From positions 1-56,461 of the forward strand of contig JBAZOO010000024.1 in the NCBI GenBank assembly GCA_041648735.1: DNA of 56,461 nt, in the 5' to 3' direction. The DNA is from JBAZOO01 sp041648735. Its GTDB lineage: Bacteria > Verrucomicrobiota > Lentisphaeria > Oligosphaerales > CAITYL01. Positions within the stretch are counted from its first letter, which is position 1. Each line of letters opens with the position of its first letter. The notes beneath the pieces are model-generated. The model did no database searches. It was not told where the DNA came from and worked only from the letters and a program-made list of their open reading frames with translations. A program made the position numbers and the translations under genes. This document shows positions 7,982 to 17,675 of the stretch, piece by piece.

Positions 7982-9210
7982 AACGGAAATACCATAGAAT
8001 CCTGCTTGTCTTGGCGCTGCTTGGCGCGACTGCCGGCCTTGGGGCGTGGAGATATTGGCCGCGCGGCAAGACCGACAACAACGGCACGGTTACCGCCCAG
8101 GTCGTGCGCCGCGACCTGGCGTCCAGCGTTCTGGCCACCGGCGCGGTCAAACCGCAGGTCGGCGCGGAAGTCCGCGTCGGGGCCAGGATTTCCGGAAAGG
8201 TCGAGCACCTCTACGCCAACATCGGCGACGTGGTGAAAAAGGGCCAAGTGCTGGCGGAACTGGAGAAAGCCGATCTGGAGGCCAAGGTCAGCCAGCTCAG
8301 CGCCGAACTTGAGATGGGCGAGGCCAGGCTCGCGGCCATCAAGGCCCTTCGGCCAAGGGAAATCGAGAAGGCGGAGGCGGATGTCGCCCAGTGGCAGGCA
8401 ACGGTCGAGTTGAATGGCAAGGACCTGGCGCGCCAAGATGAACTGCTCAAGCAGGATTTCACGTCGCAGCAGGCTCGCGACCGGGCGAAAGAGCAACTTG
8501 CCGTCAGCGAAGCCCGCCAGGCATCGGTCCGCAAGGCTCTGGAGCTGGCCAAGATAGGTTTCGTCGAAGACCTCAGACAGGCTGCCGCCGACGTGGCGCG
8601 GGCCAAGGCAGCGTTGGCTAACGACAAGGTCCAACTGTCGTATGCCACGATCACCGCCCCCATTGACGGCGTAATCGGCTCGGTCTCGACGCAGGAAGGC
8701 GAGACGGTCTCCGCCGGTCTGAGCGCCCCGACGTTCGTGACCATCATCGACCTTGGCCGCCTCCAGGTGGACACCTTCGTGGATGAGGTGGACATCGGCA
8801 AAGTCAAGGTTGGCCAGAAGTCTGTCTTCACGGTGGATTCCTTCCCCTCTCGCGAGTTTGCCGGCAAGGTCGTCGCCATTTATCCCAAAGCCGTCATTCA
8901 GGAAAATGTCGTCAACTACGATGTGGTCGTGGAGATCACCGATAAATACGACGGTCTTCTACGGCCGGAGATGACCGCCAGCGTCAGCATCTCTCTGGAA
9001 GCCCGCGAGAATGTCCTTGCCGTGCCCGTCAAGGCCGTCACGCGCGAAAGGGGCAAGAGCGTCGTGTACGTAGTGTCCGGTGTCACCCCCCAACCGAGAG
9101 AGGTTAAGGTCGGCTGGAAGGACTCACAGTGGGTCGAAATTCTCTCCGGCCTGGACGAGGGCCAGACGATTCTGCTGGATGTCCCAGCGGCGGAGCAACC
9201 CAAGCCGTGA
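7978..9210 (+). CDS. Periplasmic adaptor subunit (MacA/HlyD type)
   Basis: A 410-residue membrane fusion protein with an N-terminal anchor (ILLVLALLGATAGLGAW). The lipoyl half-motifs are GARISGKVEHLYANIGDVVK and YATITAPIDGVIGSVSTQEG, separated by a coiled-coil hairpin of roughly residues 90-215 rich in Ala/Glu/Lys. Beta-barrel and membrane-proximal domains follow. The start is TTG 7978, overlapping the TolC stop (TTGA). It links the inner-membrane ABC complex to the TolC channel. Confidence 0.92.
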   Translation: MKRKYHRILLVLALLGATAGLGAWRYWPRGKTDNNGTVTAQVVRRDLASSVLATGAVKPQVGAEVRVGARISGKVEHLYANIGDVVKKGQVLAELEKADLEAKVSQLSAELEMGEARLAAIKALRPREIEKAEADVAQWQATVELNGKDLARQDELLKQDFTSQQARDRAKEQLAVSEARQASVRKALELAKIGFVEDLRQAAADVARAKAALANDKVQLSYATITAPIDGVIGSVSTQEGETVSAGLSAPTFVTIIDLGRLQVDTFVDEVDIGKVKVGQKSVFTVDSFPSREFAGKVVAIYPKAVIQENVVNYDVVVEITDKYDGLLRPEMTASVSISLEARENVLAVPVKAVTRERGKSVVYVVSGVTPQPREVKVGWKDSQWVEILSGLDEGQTILLDVPAAEQPKP

Positions 9211-9219
9211 GGAGCTAAC

Positions 9220-9954
9220 ATGATTGAACTGGAAAGCATCGAGAAGACCTACCTGGCCGGTTCGGTGGAGACGCGCGTGCTCAAGGGCATCTCCTTCCGC
9301 ATCGAGGGGGGCGAGTATGTCGCCATCATGGGTGCGTCAGGCACCGGCAAGAGCACGCTGATGCACATCCTGGGCTGCCTGGACAAGCCCACGGCCGGAC
9401 ACTACCGGTTGGGCGGCACCGACATGGTGAACTTGGACGATGATGCCCTGTCGCATCTGCGGAACGGCAAGATCGGCTTCGTCTTCCAGCAGTTCCACCT
9501 GCTGGACCGCGCTACCGCCTTGCGGAACGCGATGCTGCCGCTGATCTATGCCGACGAGTATCCAGCCGATGCCCACCGGCGGGCGGAAACGGCGCTGACG
9601 GCCGTAGGGCTGACGGACCGCATGACGTACAGGCCCAACCAGCTTTCCGGCGGCCAGCAGCAGCGCGTCGCCATCGCCAGGGCGCTGATCACCAACCCCA
9701 CCCTCCTCCTGGCCGACGAGCCGACAGGGAATCTCGACAGCAAGAGCGGGGCCGAGGTCATGGCCATCTTCCAACGCCTCCACCGGGACGGACGGACGAT
9801 CATTGTCGTCACCCACGACAGAGCCGTCGCTGAGCATGCCGATCGCGTTATCGTCCTGAAGGATGGCATGATCGCGGAAGACCAACCCGTGGCCCGGCCG
9901 CGGGACGCCGAGGCTGAGGCCATCGCCTTGGCCGAGAAGGAGGTGGCCCAGTGA
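9220..9954 (+). CDS. MacB-type ABC exporter, ATP-binding subunit
   Basis: A 244-residue LolD/MacB-class ATPase: Walker A GASGTGKST, signature LSGGQQQRVAIARAL, Walker B LLLADEPTGNLD, H-loop VTHD. The stand-alone ATPase pairs with two separate FtsX-like permeases downstream, instead of the fused MacB of E. coli. A GGAGCTAAC ribosome site precedes the ATG; the stop overlaps the first permease start by four bases. Confidence 0.94.
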   Translation: MIELESIEKTYLAGSVETRVLKGISFRIEGGEYVAIMGASGTGKSTLMHILGCLDKPTAGHYRLGGTDMVNLDDDALSHLRNGKIGFVFQQFHLLDRATALRNAMLPLIYADEYPADAHRRAETALTAVGLTDRMTYRPNQLSGGQQQRVAIARALITNPTLLLADEPTGNLDSKSGAEVMAIFQRLHRDGRTIIVVTHDRAVAEHADRVIVLKDGMIAEDQPVARPRDAEAEAIALAEKEVAQ

Positions 9955-11159
9955 GAATCCTGCGGATCGCAAAGGAGGGCGCTCGCGCCCTGGCCGCCAA
10001 TAAGCTCCGCACCTTCTTGATGATGGCCGGGACGATCATCGGCATCGCCGCGCTGACGGTCATCATGGCCATCGGCAAAGGCACGGAAAAGAACGTCATG
10101 AAGCGCGTCATGAGTTTCGGGACGCACGCCATCATGGTCGCTGCGGGCGGAGGCAGGGGGTTCTCGCCGCCGGATGCAAACATCACAACACTGAAGCTCG
10201 ACGATGCCGATGCGATCCGAGACCAGATTCGGGGTCTTGAGTTTGTGTCCCCGACCGCGCAGAAGAGGGCGATGCCCATCAAGGCCGGCGCGGCGCAGAC
10301 CGAGGCAACGGCAATCGCGGTTCGGGCCGACTGGTTCGATGCCTGGGAATGGTACGTCCGCGACGGCGATCCTATCACCGACGAAGATATGGCGGCGATG
10401 TCGCGAGTCTGCGTCCTGGGCGCGACAACGGCAAGGGATCTTTTTGGCGATCAGAACCCGATTGGCGAGGACGTGCAGATTGGCGATGTGCGCTTCAGGG
10501 TCAAAGGGATATTGCACAGTCGCGGAACAAGCCCGATGGGCGGGGATTTTGATGCCAGGGTCATCATCCCGCTGAGCACAGGCCTGCGGCGTCTTTTCAA
10601 CCAAGACCACCTGTTCAACATTCGCATCAAGGTAAAAGACGCGAGCCAACTCGTCCCCATTGGAGAGGAAATCCGGCGGTTGCTCCGCGAACGGCATCAC
10701 GTCACACCGCCGCAGGAAGACGACTTTGCGATCAACACCGCCGCGGGAGTGGCGAAAATGGCTCGTGGCATATCGGGCACGTTGACGTACCTGCTGGCGG
10801 CGCTGGCGGGCCTGAGCCTGCTGGTCGGCGGCATCGTGCTGATGAACATCCTGCTGATCTCTGTGGGCGAGCGGACGAAGGAGATCGGCCTGCGCCGTGC
10901 TCTAGGCGCCACTCAAGGCGACATCTTCCGGCAGTTCCTGCTGGAGTCGTTGAGCGTGAGCATCATCGGCATGGCCGCCGGGAGCCTGCTAGGCTGGGCG
11001 GTCAGCATCACCCTGGCTCGCGTCACCCAGTTCCCCGTGGTCATTTCCTGGGAGCCGTTCGCCCTGGCACTCGGCTTTGCCCTGGTCGTGGGCGTGTTCT
11101 TCGGCGTCCAGCCGGCGCGACGGGCTGCGCGCCTCAAGCCGGTGGAAGCCTTGCGATGA
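9951..11159 (+). CDS. MacB-like ABC exporter permease A
   Basis: A 402-residue FtsX/MacB-family permease: one membrane segment near residues 15-40 (TFLMMAGTIIGIAALTVIMA), a large periplasmic MacB_PCD domain, then three C-terminal segments including LLAALAGLSLLVGGIVLMNI. The diagnostic cytoplasmic loop is GERTKEIGLRRALGAT. GTG 9951 overlaps the ATPase stop and the end overlaps permease B by four bases. With permease B it probably forms a heterodimer. Confidence 0.93.
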   Translation: MRILRIAKEGARALAANKLRTFLMMAGTIIGIAALTVIMAIGKGTEKNVMKRVMSFGTHAIMVAAGGGRGFSPPDANITTLKLDDADAIRDQIRGLEFVSPTAQKRAMPIKAGAAQTEATAIAVRADWFDAWEWYVRDGDPITDEDMAAMSRVCVLGATTARDLFGDQNPIGEDVQIGDVRFRVKGILHSRGTSPMGGDFDARVIIPLSTGLRRLFNQDHLFNIRIKVKDASQLVPIGEEIRRLLRERHHVTPPQEDDFAINTAAGVAKMARGISGTLTYLLAALAGLSLLVGGIVLMNILLISVGERTKEIGLRRALGATQGDIFRQFLLESLSVSIIGMAAGSLLGWAVSITLARVTQFPVVISWEPFALALGFALVVGVFFGVQPARRAARLKPVEALR

Positions 11160-12373
11160 AACTCTCCCGGAACATCGTTCTCTCCTTGGAGATACTGGCA
11201 GCCCACAAACTCCGAACGCTGCTCAGCGTGATCGGCATCGTCGTGGGGGTCGGGGCGGTCGTTCTGATGGTCTCCGCTGGGCGCGGGGCGCAGAAGCAGA
11301 TTCTGGACCGCATCCGGGGCATGGGGACTAACCTGCTTGTCGTCAATGCCGGGCGAACGAGGATCGTCGCTGGCCGCCAGCGACAGATGGAGACGGTGCG
11401 AACGCTGACGGCCGCCGACGCCCAAGCCATCGCCAGGGAATGCCCCTCGGTCGCCTTGGCGGCTCCGGGCGTCAGCAAGAAGCTTGCCGTTCGCTGGGAA
11501 GACCAGGACGCCCTGGCCAACGTCATAGGGATGAGCGCCGAGGGCTTCGCCGTCCGCAACATCGCGGTGGCCGCCGGGCGGCTCTTTGACGCAGACGAGA
11601 GCCGAGCGGCCAAGCGCCTGGCGATTCTCGGGCCGACCGCTGCCGCCAACCTGTTCGGGAGCGCCGACCCCGTGGGCCAGCAGATACGCATCGGGAAGGT
11701 ACCGTTTGAGGTCATTGGCTTGGCGGCGCCAAGGGGAATGGACGTGAATGGGGCCGACCAGGACGACGTGATCCTTGTGCCCATCGAAACGGCCATGCGG
11801 CGGATTCTGAACGTCACGTATGTCCAGAACCTTTACGTCCAAGCTCGCAACTCACGCGCTTTGGAGAACGCCGAGAAGGAAATCGCCGCGCTGCTGCGAC
11901 AGCGGCATCGGCTTGGGGGCAAGGCCGACGACTTCACCATCCAGAATCAGGCTACGATCCTGGAGACGGAGCGGGAGACAACAGGGGCCATGACACTGCT
12001 CATCGGCAGTGTAGCGGGCATCTCCTTGGTGGTCGGCGGCGTGGGTATTCTGGCCGTGATGCTCATGTCCGTCCGCGAGCGGACGCGGGAGATCGGCCTG
12101 CGCCGCGCTTTGGGGGCGCTTCGTCGCGACATCCGCAACCAGTTCCTTTTTGAATCGGCCATGCTCGCGGGCGCGGGCGGCGTGGCCGGCGTGGTCGGTG
12201 GCGTGGGCCTGTCCTGGGGCGTTTCCTGGCTCGGCTACTGGCCGGCGATGGTCTCCTGGCCCGCAGCCGCCATCGCGCTTGCCTTCTCCGTCGCGGTCGG
12301 CGTTTTCTTCGGACTCTACCCCGCGACCCGCGCCGCCAGGCTTGAGCCCATCCAGGCACTCCGCTCCGAATGA
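11156..12373 (+). CDS. MacB-like ABC exporter permease B
   Basis: A 405-residue paralogue of permease A with the same layout: N-terminal membrane segment (LLSVIGIVVGVGAVVLMVSA), MacB_PCD domain and three C-terminal segments, with the hallmark RERTREIGLRRALGAL. ATG 11156 overlaps the stop of permease A. It completes a TolC-adaptor-ATPase-permease-permease set, whose substrate may be a peptide, lipid or drug. Confidence 0.93.
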   Translation: MKLSRNIVLSLEILAAHKLRTLLSVIGIVVGVGAVVLMVSAGRGAQKQILDRIRGMGTNLLVVNAGRTRIVAGRQRQMETVRTLTAADAQAIARECPSVALAAPGVSKKLAVRWEDQDALANVIGMSAEGFAVRNIAVAAGRLFDADESRAAKRLAILGPTAAANLFGSADPVGQQIRIGKVPFEVIGLAAPRGMDVNGADQDDVILVPIETAMRRILNVTYVQNLYVQARNSRALENAEKEIAALLRQRHRLGGKADDFTIQNQATILETERETTGAMTLLIGSVAGISLVVGGVGILAVMLMSVRERTREIGLRRALGALRRDIRNQFLFESAMLAGAGGVAGVVGGVGLSWGVSWLGYWPAMVSWPAAAIALAFSVAVGVFFGLYPATRAARLEPIQALRSE

Positions 12374-12407
12374 TGAATCGAAACGGTCTGAGAAGGAGGT
12401 CATCCCG

Positions 12408-12530
12408 ATGGTTGGCAAGACGCCGGAGCGCCTGCGGCTGTGGGTGTCTCCGCTCCGTGGAGAAAGGCTACAGATCCCCAAAACGCGAGGCCAAAAGACC
12501 GAAGAAGTGAAGGTGCCGCCCCACAACTGA
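12408..12530 (+). CDS. Possible 40-residue peptide
   Basis: A short frame starting MVGKTPERLRLWVSPL with a very strong Shine-Dalgarno sequence (AGAAGGAGGT, ending 7 bases before the ATG). It ends VKVPPHN. It is basic, shows no family or signal, and lies between the ABC pump and the second sigma gene. The ribosome site is the only support; it may be a leader or a decayed gene. Confidence 0.3.
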   Translation: MVGKTPERLRLWVSPLRGERLQIPKTRGQKTEEVKVPPHN

Positions 12531-12598
12531 CGCGGCCACGGGGCGGAGTCGCGGTTCCCCCCCGCGGCCGTGCTTGCCGCCGGGCCGGGAGTACCGTC

Positions 12599-13147
12599 AT
12601 GCAGACGCTCAGCGATGGGGATCTGATGCCGCGGGTGCGCGACGGCGACCTGTTCGCCTTCGCGCAACTCGTCCTGCGCCACCAGGCCGAGGCGTGGCGC
12701 GTGGCCTATCGGTTCACCGGCGATGCCGCCGAAGCGGAGGATCTTGCCCAGCAGGCATTCCTCAAAGTCCTCGATGCCGCACCGCGCTACACCGCGACAG
12801 CCGCGTTCCGCACCTACTTGTACCAGGTGGTGACGCGCCTGTGTCTCGACCACCGCCGCAAGAAGCGTCCCATGCTCATGGAAGTCCTTCCCGAATGCGC
12901 TACGGATGCGCCCACACCCGGCGAAGAGGCCGACGCTGTGGAACGGGACCAGTGCATCCAGAGCGCCCTGGCCGCGTTGCCCTCCGACTACCGGATGGCG
13001 GTCGTGCTGCGCTACTTCGAAGGACTCAGTGCTGCGGAGATGGCGGTGGCGATGGGGCGCAGCGTGAAGGCCGTGGAGCGCTTGCTGGCCCGCGCCCGAG
13101 ACGCGCTGGCACCTCGCCTGGAACTGTTTCGCGGCAAAATGCGTTGA
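12599..13147 (+). CDS. ECF RNA polymerase sigma factor (copy 2)
   Basis: A 182-residue paralogue of the sigma factor at 4531. Apart from the first ~20 residues (MQTLSDGDLMPRVRDGDLF against MQTPSSEELMLGVRDGDLF) the two differ at only a handful of positions, for example RLCLD for RRCLD and LPSDYR for LPADYR. Regions 2 and 4 are intact. With such similarity in the DNA-binding regions the two factors probably read overlapping promoters. It heads the triplet that precedes the RND pump. Confidence 0.92.
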   Translation: MQTLSDGDLMPRVRDGDLFAFAQLVLRHQAEAWRVAYRFTGDAAEAEDLAQQAFLKVLDAAPRYTATAAFRTYLYQVVTRLCLDHRRKKRPMLMEVLPECATDAPTPGEEADAVERDQCIQSALAALPSDYRMAVVLRYFEGLSAAEMAVAMGRSVKAVERLLARARDALAPRLELFRGKMR

Positions 13148-13200
13148 GCCGAGGGGGATGTTGCCAGGTCGCTCGTTTACCACAATAGAAGGATAACGCG

Positions 13201-13707
13201 ATGGACTGCCCAACCGCACAAACGAATCTGAGTGCTTACCTGCGAGGCGACTTGCCGCTGGATCAGCGGAGTGCGCTCGTGGCTCATCTGCGTGGGTGTC
13301 GGATCTGCCTGGTCAGCCTTGCGGCGGTGGATCCTCTTGCGAGTGTGCTTGTTCAGACTGAGACCCCGCCTGTTCCGTCGGGATTCGAGACGCGTGTCCT
13401 GGCCGCGGCCAGAAGCCGGCGTTCCCAAGTTGTGGCGGTGGCATGGAGCCCCCTGCGCTGGTGGCGGATGGCATCCGCCCCGATGCACGCGGCGGCGGCG
13501 GCCGTGCTCGTCGTCGGCCTGGCGGCGGGCTTGGCGATAGGCTGGGCGGCACAGCCTGCCGCCCGCCAGATTGCCGCCACTCCGGCAACGGCGGCGGTTG
13601 ATCCGCTGGCGGCGTATAAGCTGGACTACCTGAACGATGCACCTGACGGCTCCCTGGCTGGTACTTACCTGGCTCTGCTGACCAGCCCGAACGGAGAGGG
13701 ACAATGA
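13201..13707 (+). CDS. Zinc-finger anti-sigma factor (copy 2)
   Basis: A 168-residue paralogue of the gene at 5133, with the same ZAS motif (HLRGCRIC) and membrane segment. The two are almost identical in DNA and protein up to about residue 115, then diverge abruptly (AAQPAARQIAATPATAAVDP here). The last ~40 residues, on the periplasmic side, are therefore specific to each copy and would be the part that meets its own sensor. It ends in ATGA overlap with the sensor gene. Confidence 0.85.
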   Translation: MDCPTAQTNLSAYLRGDLPLDQRSALVAHLRGCRICLVSLAAVDPLASVLVQTETPPVPSGFETRVLAAARSRRSQVVAVAWSPLRWWRMASAPMHAAAAAVLVVGLAAGLAIGWAAQPAARQIAATPATAAVDPLAAYKLDYLNDAPDGSLAGTYLALLTSPNGEGQ

Positions 13708-14252
13708 CCATGTGGCGTAAGGCTGCCCCGCTGTTGATCATCCTCTCTGTAGCTATGAACCTTGGTTTCCTTGGCGTCTGGGCTACGCACGCGGTCCGGG
13801 AACGCTTGTCCGGCGGGAACGGATGCGCCCACGGTGGCGCCGACGAAGGCGTCTGGTGCCCGCTGCACCGGCGGCTTGATGTCAGTCCCGAGCAGTGGCG
13901 GCAGATTGAACCGCGCGTCGTCGAGTTCCAAGCCTCCTCGGGCACGGTGTGCGGCGAGGTGGACCGCATGAGGGGCGAGTTGCTTGATCTGATTGCTGCA
14001 GCCGAACCCGACCGCGAGGCCATCCGCCTCAAGCAGGAGGAGATTCTCGCCGGACAACGCCGCATGCAGGAACTCGTGATCGACTTCCTGCTTGGAGAGA
14101 AGAACGCCTTGACCCCGGTTCAGCAGCACGATCTGTTCGATATGATGCGTCGGCGTTCGGGTTGCACCGGACATGGTCCCGGAAGGATCCCCTTGGGCGG
14201 CGGGATGCCATGCCCCGACACCGAGCTGATGAAGCAGGGGCATGAACGCTGA
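13704..14252 (+). CDS. Periplasmic heavy-metal resistance/sensor protein (copy 2)
   Basis: A 182-residue relative of the protein at 5645, with an N-terminal anchor (AAPLLIILSVAMNLGFLGVW), the motif GVWCPLHRRLDVS, a Cys in TVCGEV and a C-terminal GCTGHGPG. The order of conserved Cys/His residues matches copy 1 but the rest is much more diverged than the sigma genes, which suggests different ligand or partner specificity. ATG 13704 overlaps the anti-sigma stop; ATG 13710 is an alternative. Confidence 0.8.
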   Translation: MTMWRKAAPLLIILSVAMNLGFLGVWATHAVRERLSGGNGCAHGGADEGVWCPLHRRLDVSPEQWRQIEPRVVEFQASSGTVCGEVDRMRGELLDLIAAAEPDREAIRLKQEEILAGQRRMQELVIDFLLGEKNALTPVQQHDLFDMMRRRSGCTGHGPGRIPLGGGMPCPDTELMKQGHER

Positions 14253-14447
14253 GGTGATGACGTGGTAAAAAGATCGGGTTGCAAATCAACCGCAGAAGGA
14301 AAACACAGCCACCCCCCTGTGGGATGGCTGTGATCGAGGCCAATTGACCTACATGGTCGAGGCAACGTGAAGTCTTCGCTGGGAACAACGCTGATGTTGC
14401 CGGCCTGATTCAGGCAAGCCGACATCGCTGCAATTGCGAGACGTTCT
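14253..14447 (+). promoter_or_regulatory. Leader region of the RND operon with a hairpin
   Basis: This gene-free stretch contains an inverted repeat at 14304-14332 (arms CACAGCCA and TGGCTGTG, 13-base loop) without a T-run. It could be an attenuator, an mRNA processing site or an operator. No convincing ribosome site lies close to the RND start at 14448. Confidence 0.45.
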
Positions 14448-17400
14448 ATGTGGATTGTACGATTAGCCCTTCGTCGGCCCTACACCTTCGTGGTGGCGGC
14501 GCTACTGTTGTTGCTGCTCACTCCACTCGTGCTGCTGCGCACGCCGACGGACATCTTCCCGTCCATCGACATCCCGGTGGTAAGCGTGGTGTGGACCTAC
14601 GACGGCCTGAGCGCGCAGGAGATCGAACAGCGGATTCTTTACAACCACGAGCGTTCAATCTCCACTCTGGTGGACAATATCGAGCATATCGAGTCCACGG
14701 CTTACAGCGGGGCCACCGTCATCAAGGTGTTTCTACAGCCTGGCGCATCGGTGGACACGGCGATCGCGCAGATCACCGCTACGGGGCAGTCAATTCTCCG
14801 AACCCTGCCGCAGGGCATCACCCCGCCAATCATTATCCGCTATAACGCCGCCAGCGTCCCCATCCTCCAATACAGCTTCGCCAGCAAGAAACTCTCCGAG
14901 CAGGAACTCCAGGACATGACTTGGAACCAGACGCGGGTGGGGCTGGCCAACGTGCCGGGAGCTTCGATCCCCTATCCCTACGGTGGCAAGCAGCGCGTCG
15001 TGGCCGTTGACCTCGATCTGGCCGCGCTGAAGGCCAACCATCTCGCGCCTATCGAGGTGGTGAACGCCCTCAATGCCCAGAGCCTCATCCTGCCCAGCGG
15101 CACCGCGAAAATCGGGCCCACCGAGTATGATGTCACGCTGAACAGCAGTCCCGATGTCTTGGGCCAACTCAACGACTTGCCGATCAAGACCGTCAATGGC
15201 GCGGTCATCCGGGTGCGCGACGTGGCGCTGGTCCACGATGGTTCAACGCCACAACAAAACATCGTCCGCCTGGACGGCGTGCGCGGCGTACTGTTGACCA
15301 TTCTCAAGAGCGGCAAAGCCTCGACGCTGGATGTTGTGCGTGGGATCAAGACGGCGATGCCGCGCGTCCTTAGCGCATTGCCGCCGGAGTTGGAAGCCAA
15401 GGAGTTCGCGGACCAGTCGCTCTTCGTCCGTGCGGCCATGAGCGACGTGGTCAAGGAGGGCGTGATCGCCGCAGCCTTGACGGCGCTGACGGTGCTCTTG
15501 TTTCTGGGGGCGTGGCGGGGCACGCTGATTATCGCCCTGTCGATCCCGCTCTCGGTGCTGGCGTCCATCGCTACGCTCAGCGCCCTGGGCGAGACCATCA
15601 ACCTGATGACGCTCGGCGGCCTGGCGCTGGCGGTCGGCATCCTGGTGGACGATGCGACGGTCGAAATCGAAAACGTCCACCGCCAGATGGCAACGGGCAA
15701 GCCGACCATTCAGGCGATCCTTGATGGCGCTCAGGAAATCGCTCTGCCGGCCTTCGTCGGCACACTCTGTGTCTGCATCGTGTTCGTGCCGATGTTCTTC
15801 CTTACCGGCACGGCGCGATATCTGTTTGTGCCGCTGGCCGAGGCGGTGGTGTTTGCCTTGCTGGCCAGCTATATCCTGTCGCGGACGCTGGTGCCGACAC
15901 TGGTGATGTGGCTCTACCGTCACGGGCAGTATCATGCGCATCTCGGCCAACCCGCCAAGACCGCACGGTGGCTGCGGCCGTTCGCCGCGATTCAGGTGGG
16001 GTTTGAACGCGGTTTCGCCCGATTTCGGGAAGGCTATCGCCGGTTGCTGGGCGGAGTGCTGCACCACCGCCTGGCGTTCACAGCATTGTTCCTGGTGTTT
16101 TGCGCCGGGACGGCTCTGCTGGTGCCGCAACTGGGCCAGGACTTCTTCCCACACGTGGACGCGGGTCAGTTCCGCCTCCACTTGCGGGCGCGCAGCGGGA
16201 CGCGCATCGAGGAGACCGCCAAGCTCGCCGATCAGGTCGAGGCGGCGATTCGTCGGGAAATCCCGGAAGCCGAAGTCGCCGGCATCCTGGACAACATCGG
16301 CATCCCCAACGGGGGCATTCCGCTCGCCTACATTGACAACGGCCTGACCGGCGCCGGGGACGCGGACATCCTGGTTTCGCTGCGGCCTGGGCACCAGCCG
16401 ACCGAGGAATACGTCCGCCGCCTGCGGATCCGGCTGAACCGGGAATTCCCTGGCGTCACGTTCTACTTTCTGCCCGCCGACATCGTAAGCCAGACGCTCA
16501 ATTTTGGCCTGCCAGCGCCGTTCGACATCCAGATCGTCGGCCGCGACCAGGAGAACAACCGGGCCATTGCCGCTCGCTTGGTCGAGAAGCTTCGCCGGGT
16601 CTCCGGCGTCGCCGACGCGCGCGTACAGCAGCCGGCGGATTTGCCACGGCTCCAGTTCGCCGTGGACCGCGTCAAGGCTTCGGGACTCGGTTTGACGGAA
16701 CGCGACGTGGCCAACTCGGTGCTGCTCAGCCTCAGCGGCAGTGCCCAGGCGCAGCCCATGTATTGGCTCAATCCCAAGAACGGCGTTCAATACAAGGTCA
16801 ACGTCCGCGCACCGCAGTATGATATGGATTCGCTGCCGGCGATACAGGCCATCCCCGTGAGTGCCGCCCAAGCCAAGGAAGACGATGCCCAACTGCTGGC
16901 CAATCTGGCTACCATGCGGCGCGGCAGCAGCCCGCCGATTGTCAATCACTACAACGTGATGCCGGTGATTGATGTCCTGGCCGGAGTGAACGGCCGCGAT
17001 CTCGGGGGCGTCTTGCGTGACATCACGCCGCTTGTCGCGCAAGCGGAAAAGGAGTTGTCACGCGGCAACTTCATCGTCATGCGCGGCCAGGCACAAACGA
17101 TGAATTCCAGCTTCACCGGCTTAAGCATCGGATTGGCTGGGGCTGCGATCCTCATCTACCTGCTGCTGGTGGTAAACTTTCAGAGTTGGCTCGATCCGTT
17201 CATTATCATCACTGCCCTGCCTGGCGCGTTGGCCGGCGTGATTTGGGGGTTGTTCCTCACCCACACGACCCTCAGCGTTCCGGCTCTGATGGGCGCGATC
17301 ATGAGCCTGGGTATCGCCACCGCCAACTCCGTGCTGGTGGTGACCTTCGCCCGCAACAATCTGCGGCAGGGCATGGAGCCGCTGGCAGCCGCCTGGGATG

Positions 17401-17660
17401 CCGGCGTGGGCCGGTTGCGCCCCGTGCTCATGACGGCATTGACGACGATCATCGGCATGTTGCCGCTGGCCCTGGGTCTCGGCGAAGGCGGCGAACAGAA
17501 CGCGCCCCTGGGGCGCACAGCGATTGGCGGCCTGGTGGTCGCCACCCTTGCCACCTTGTTCTTTGTACCGGTGATATTCCGCCTGCTTCACCGCCGCGCC
17601 GGAGTGAAGGTTTCGGAGGATTTCGATGCGGCGATTCCCGCAACGACGGATCGCGCGTAG
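14448..17660 (+). CDS. RND efflux transporter permease
   Basis: A 1070-residue AcrB-superfamily pump with 12 predicted membrane segments and two large periplasmic loops. The first segment is followed by RTPTDIFPSIDIPVVSVVW, and segment 4 carries the proton-relay pair in GGLALAVGILVDDATVEIEN. VDDA is the signature of HAE1 (drug/organic) pumps; HME metal pumps usually have VDGA. It therefore does not look like a classical CzcA/CusA metal exporter even though the genes before it look metal-responsive. It starts the adaptor-NodT operon. Confidence 0.93.
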   Translation: MWIVRLALRRPYTFVVAALLLLLLTPLVLLRTPTDIFPSIDIPVVSVVWTYDGLSAQEIEQRILYNHERSISTLVDNIEHIESTAYSGATVIKVFLQPGASVDTAIAQITATGQSILRTLPQGITPPIIIRYNAASVPILQYSFASKKLSEQELQDMTWNQTRVGLANVPGASIPYPYGGKQRVVAVDLDLAALKANHLAPIEVVNALNAQSLILPSGTAKIGPTEYDVTLNSSPDVLGQLNDLPIKTVNGAVIRVRDVALVHDGSTPQQNIVRLDGVRGVLLTILKSGKASTLDVVRGIKTAMPRVLSALPPELEAKEFADQSLFVRAAMSDVVKEGVIAAALTALTVLLFLGAWRGTLIIALSIPLSVLASIATLSALGETINLMTLGGLALAVGILVDDATVEIENVHRQMATGKPTIQAILDGAQEIALPAFVGTLCVCIVFVPMFFLTGTARYLFVPLAEAVVFALLASYILSRTLVPTLVMWLYRHGQYHAHLGQPAKTARWLRPFAAIQVGFERGFARFREGYRRLLGGVLHHRLAFTALFLVFCAGTALLVPQLGQDFFPHVDAGQFRLHLRARSGTRIEETAKLADQVEAAIRREIPEAEVAGILDNIGIPNGGIPLAYIDNGLTGAGDADILVSLRPGHQPTEEYVRRLRIRLNREFPGVTFYFLPADIVSQTLNFGLPAPFDIQIVGRDQENNRAIAARLVEKLRRVSGVADARVQQPADLPRLQFAVDRVKASGLGLTERDVANSVLLSLSGSAQAQPMYWLNPKNGVQYKVNVRAPQYDMDSLPAIQAIPVSAAQAKEDDAQLLANLATMRRGSSPPIVNHYNVMPVIDVLAGVNGRDLGGVLRDITPLVAQAEKELSRGNFIVMRGQAQTMNSSFTGLSIGLAGAAILIYLLLVVNFQSWLDPFIIITALPGALAGVIWGLFLTHTTLSVPALMGAIMSLGIATANSVLVVTFARNNLRQGMEPLAAAWDAGVGRLRPVLMTALTTIIGMLPLALGLGEGGEQNAPLGRTAIGGLVVATLATLFFVPVIFRLLHRRAGVKVSEDFDAAIPATTDRA

Positions 17661-17675
17661 CAAGAAAGGTGCGAC

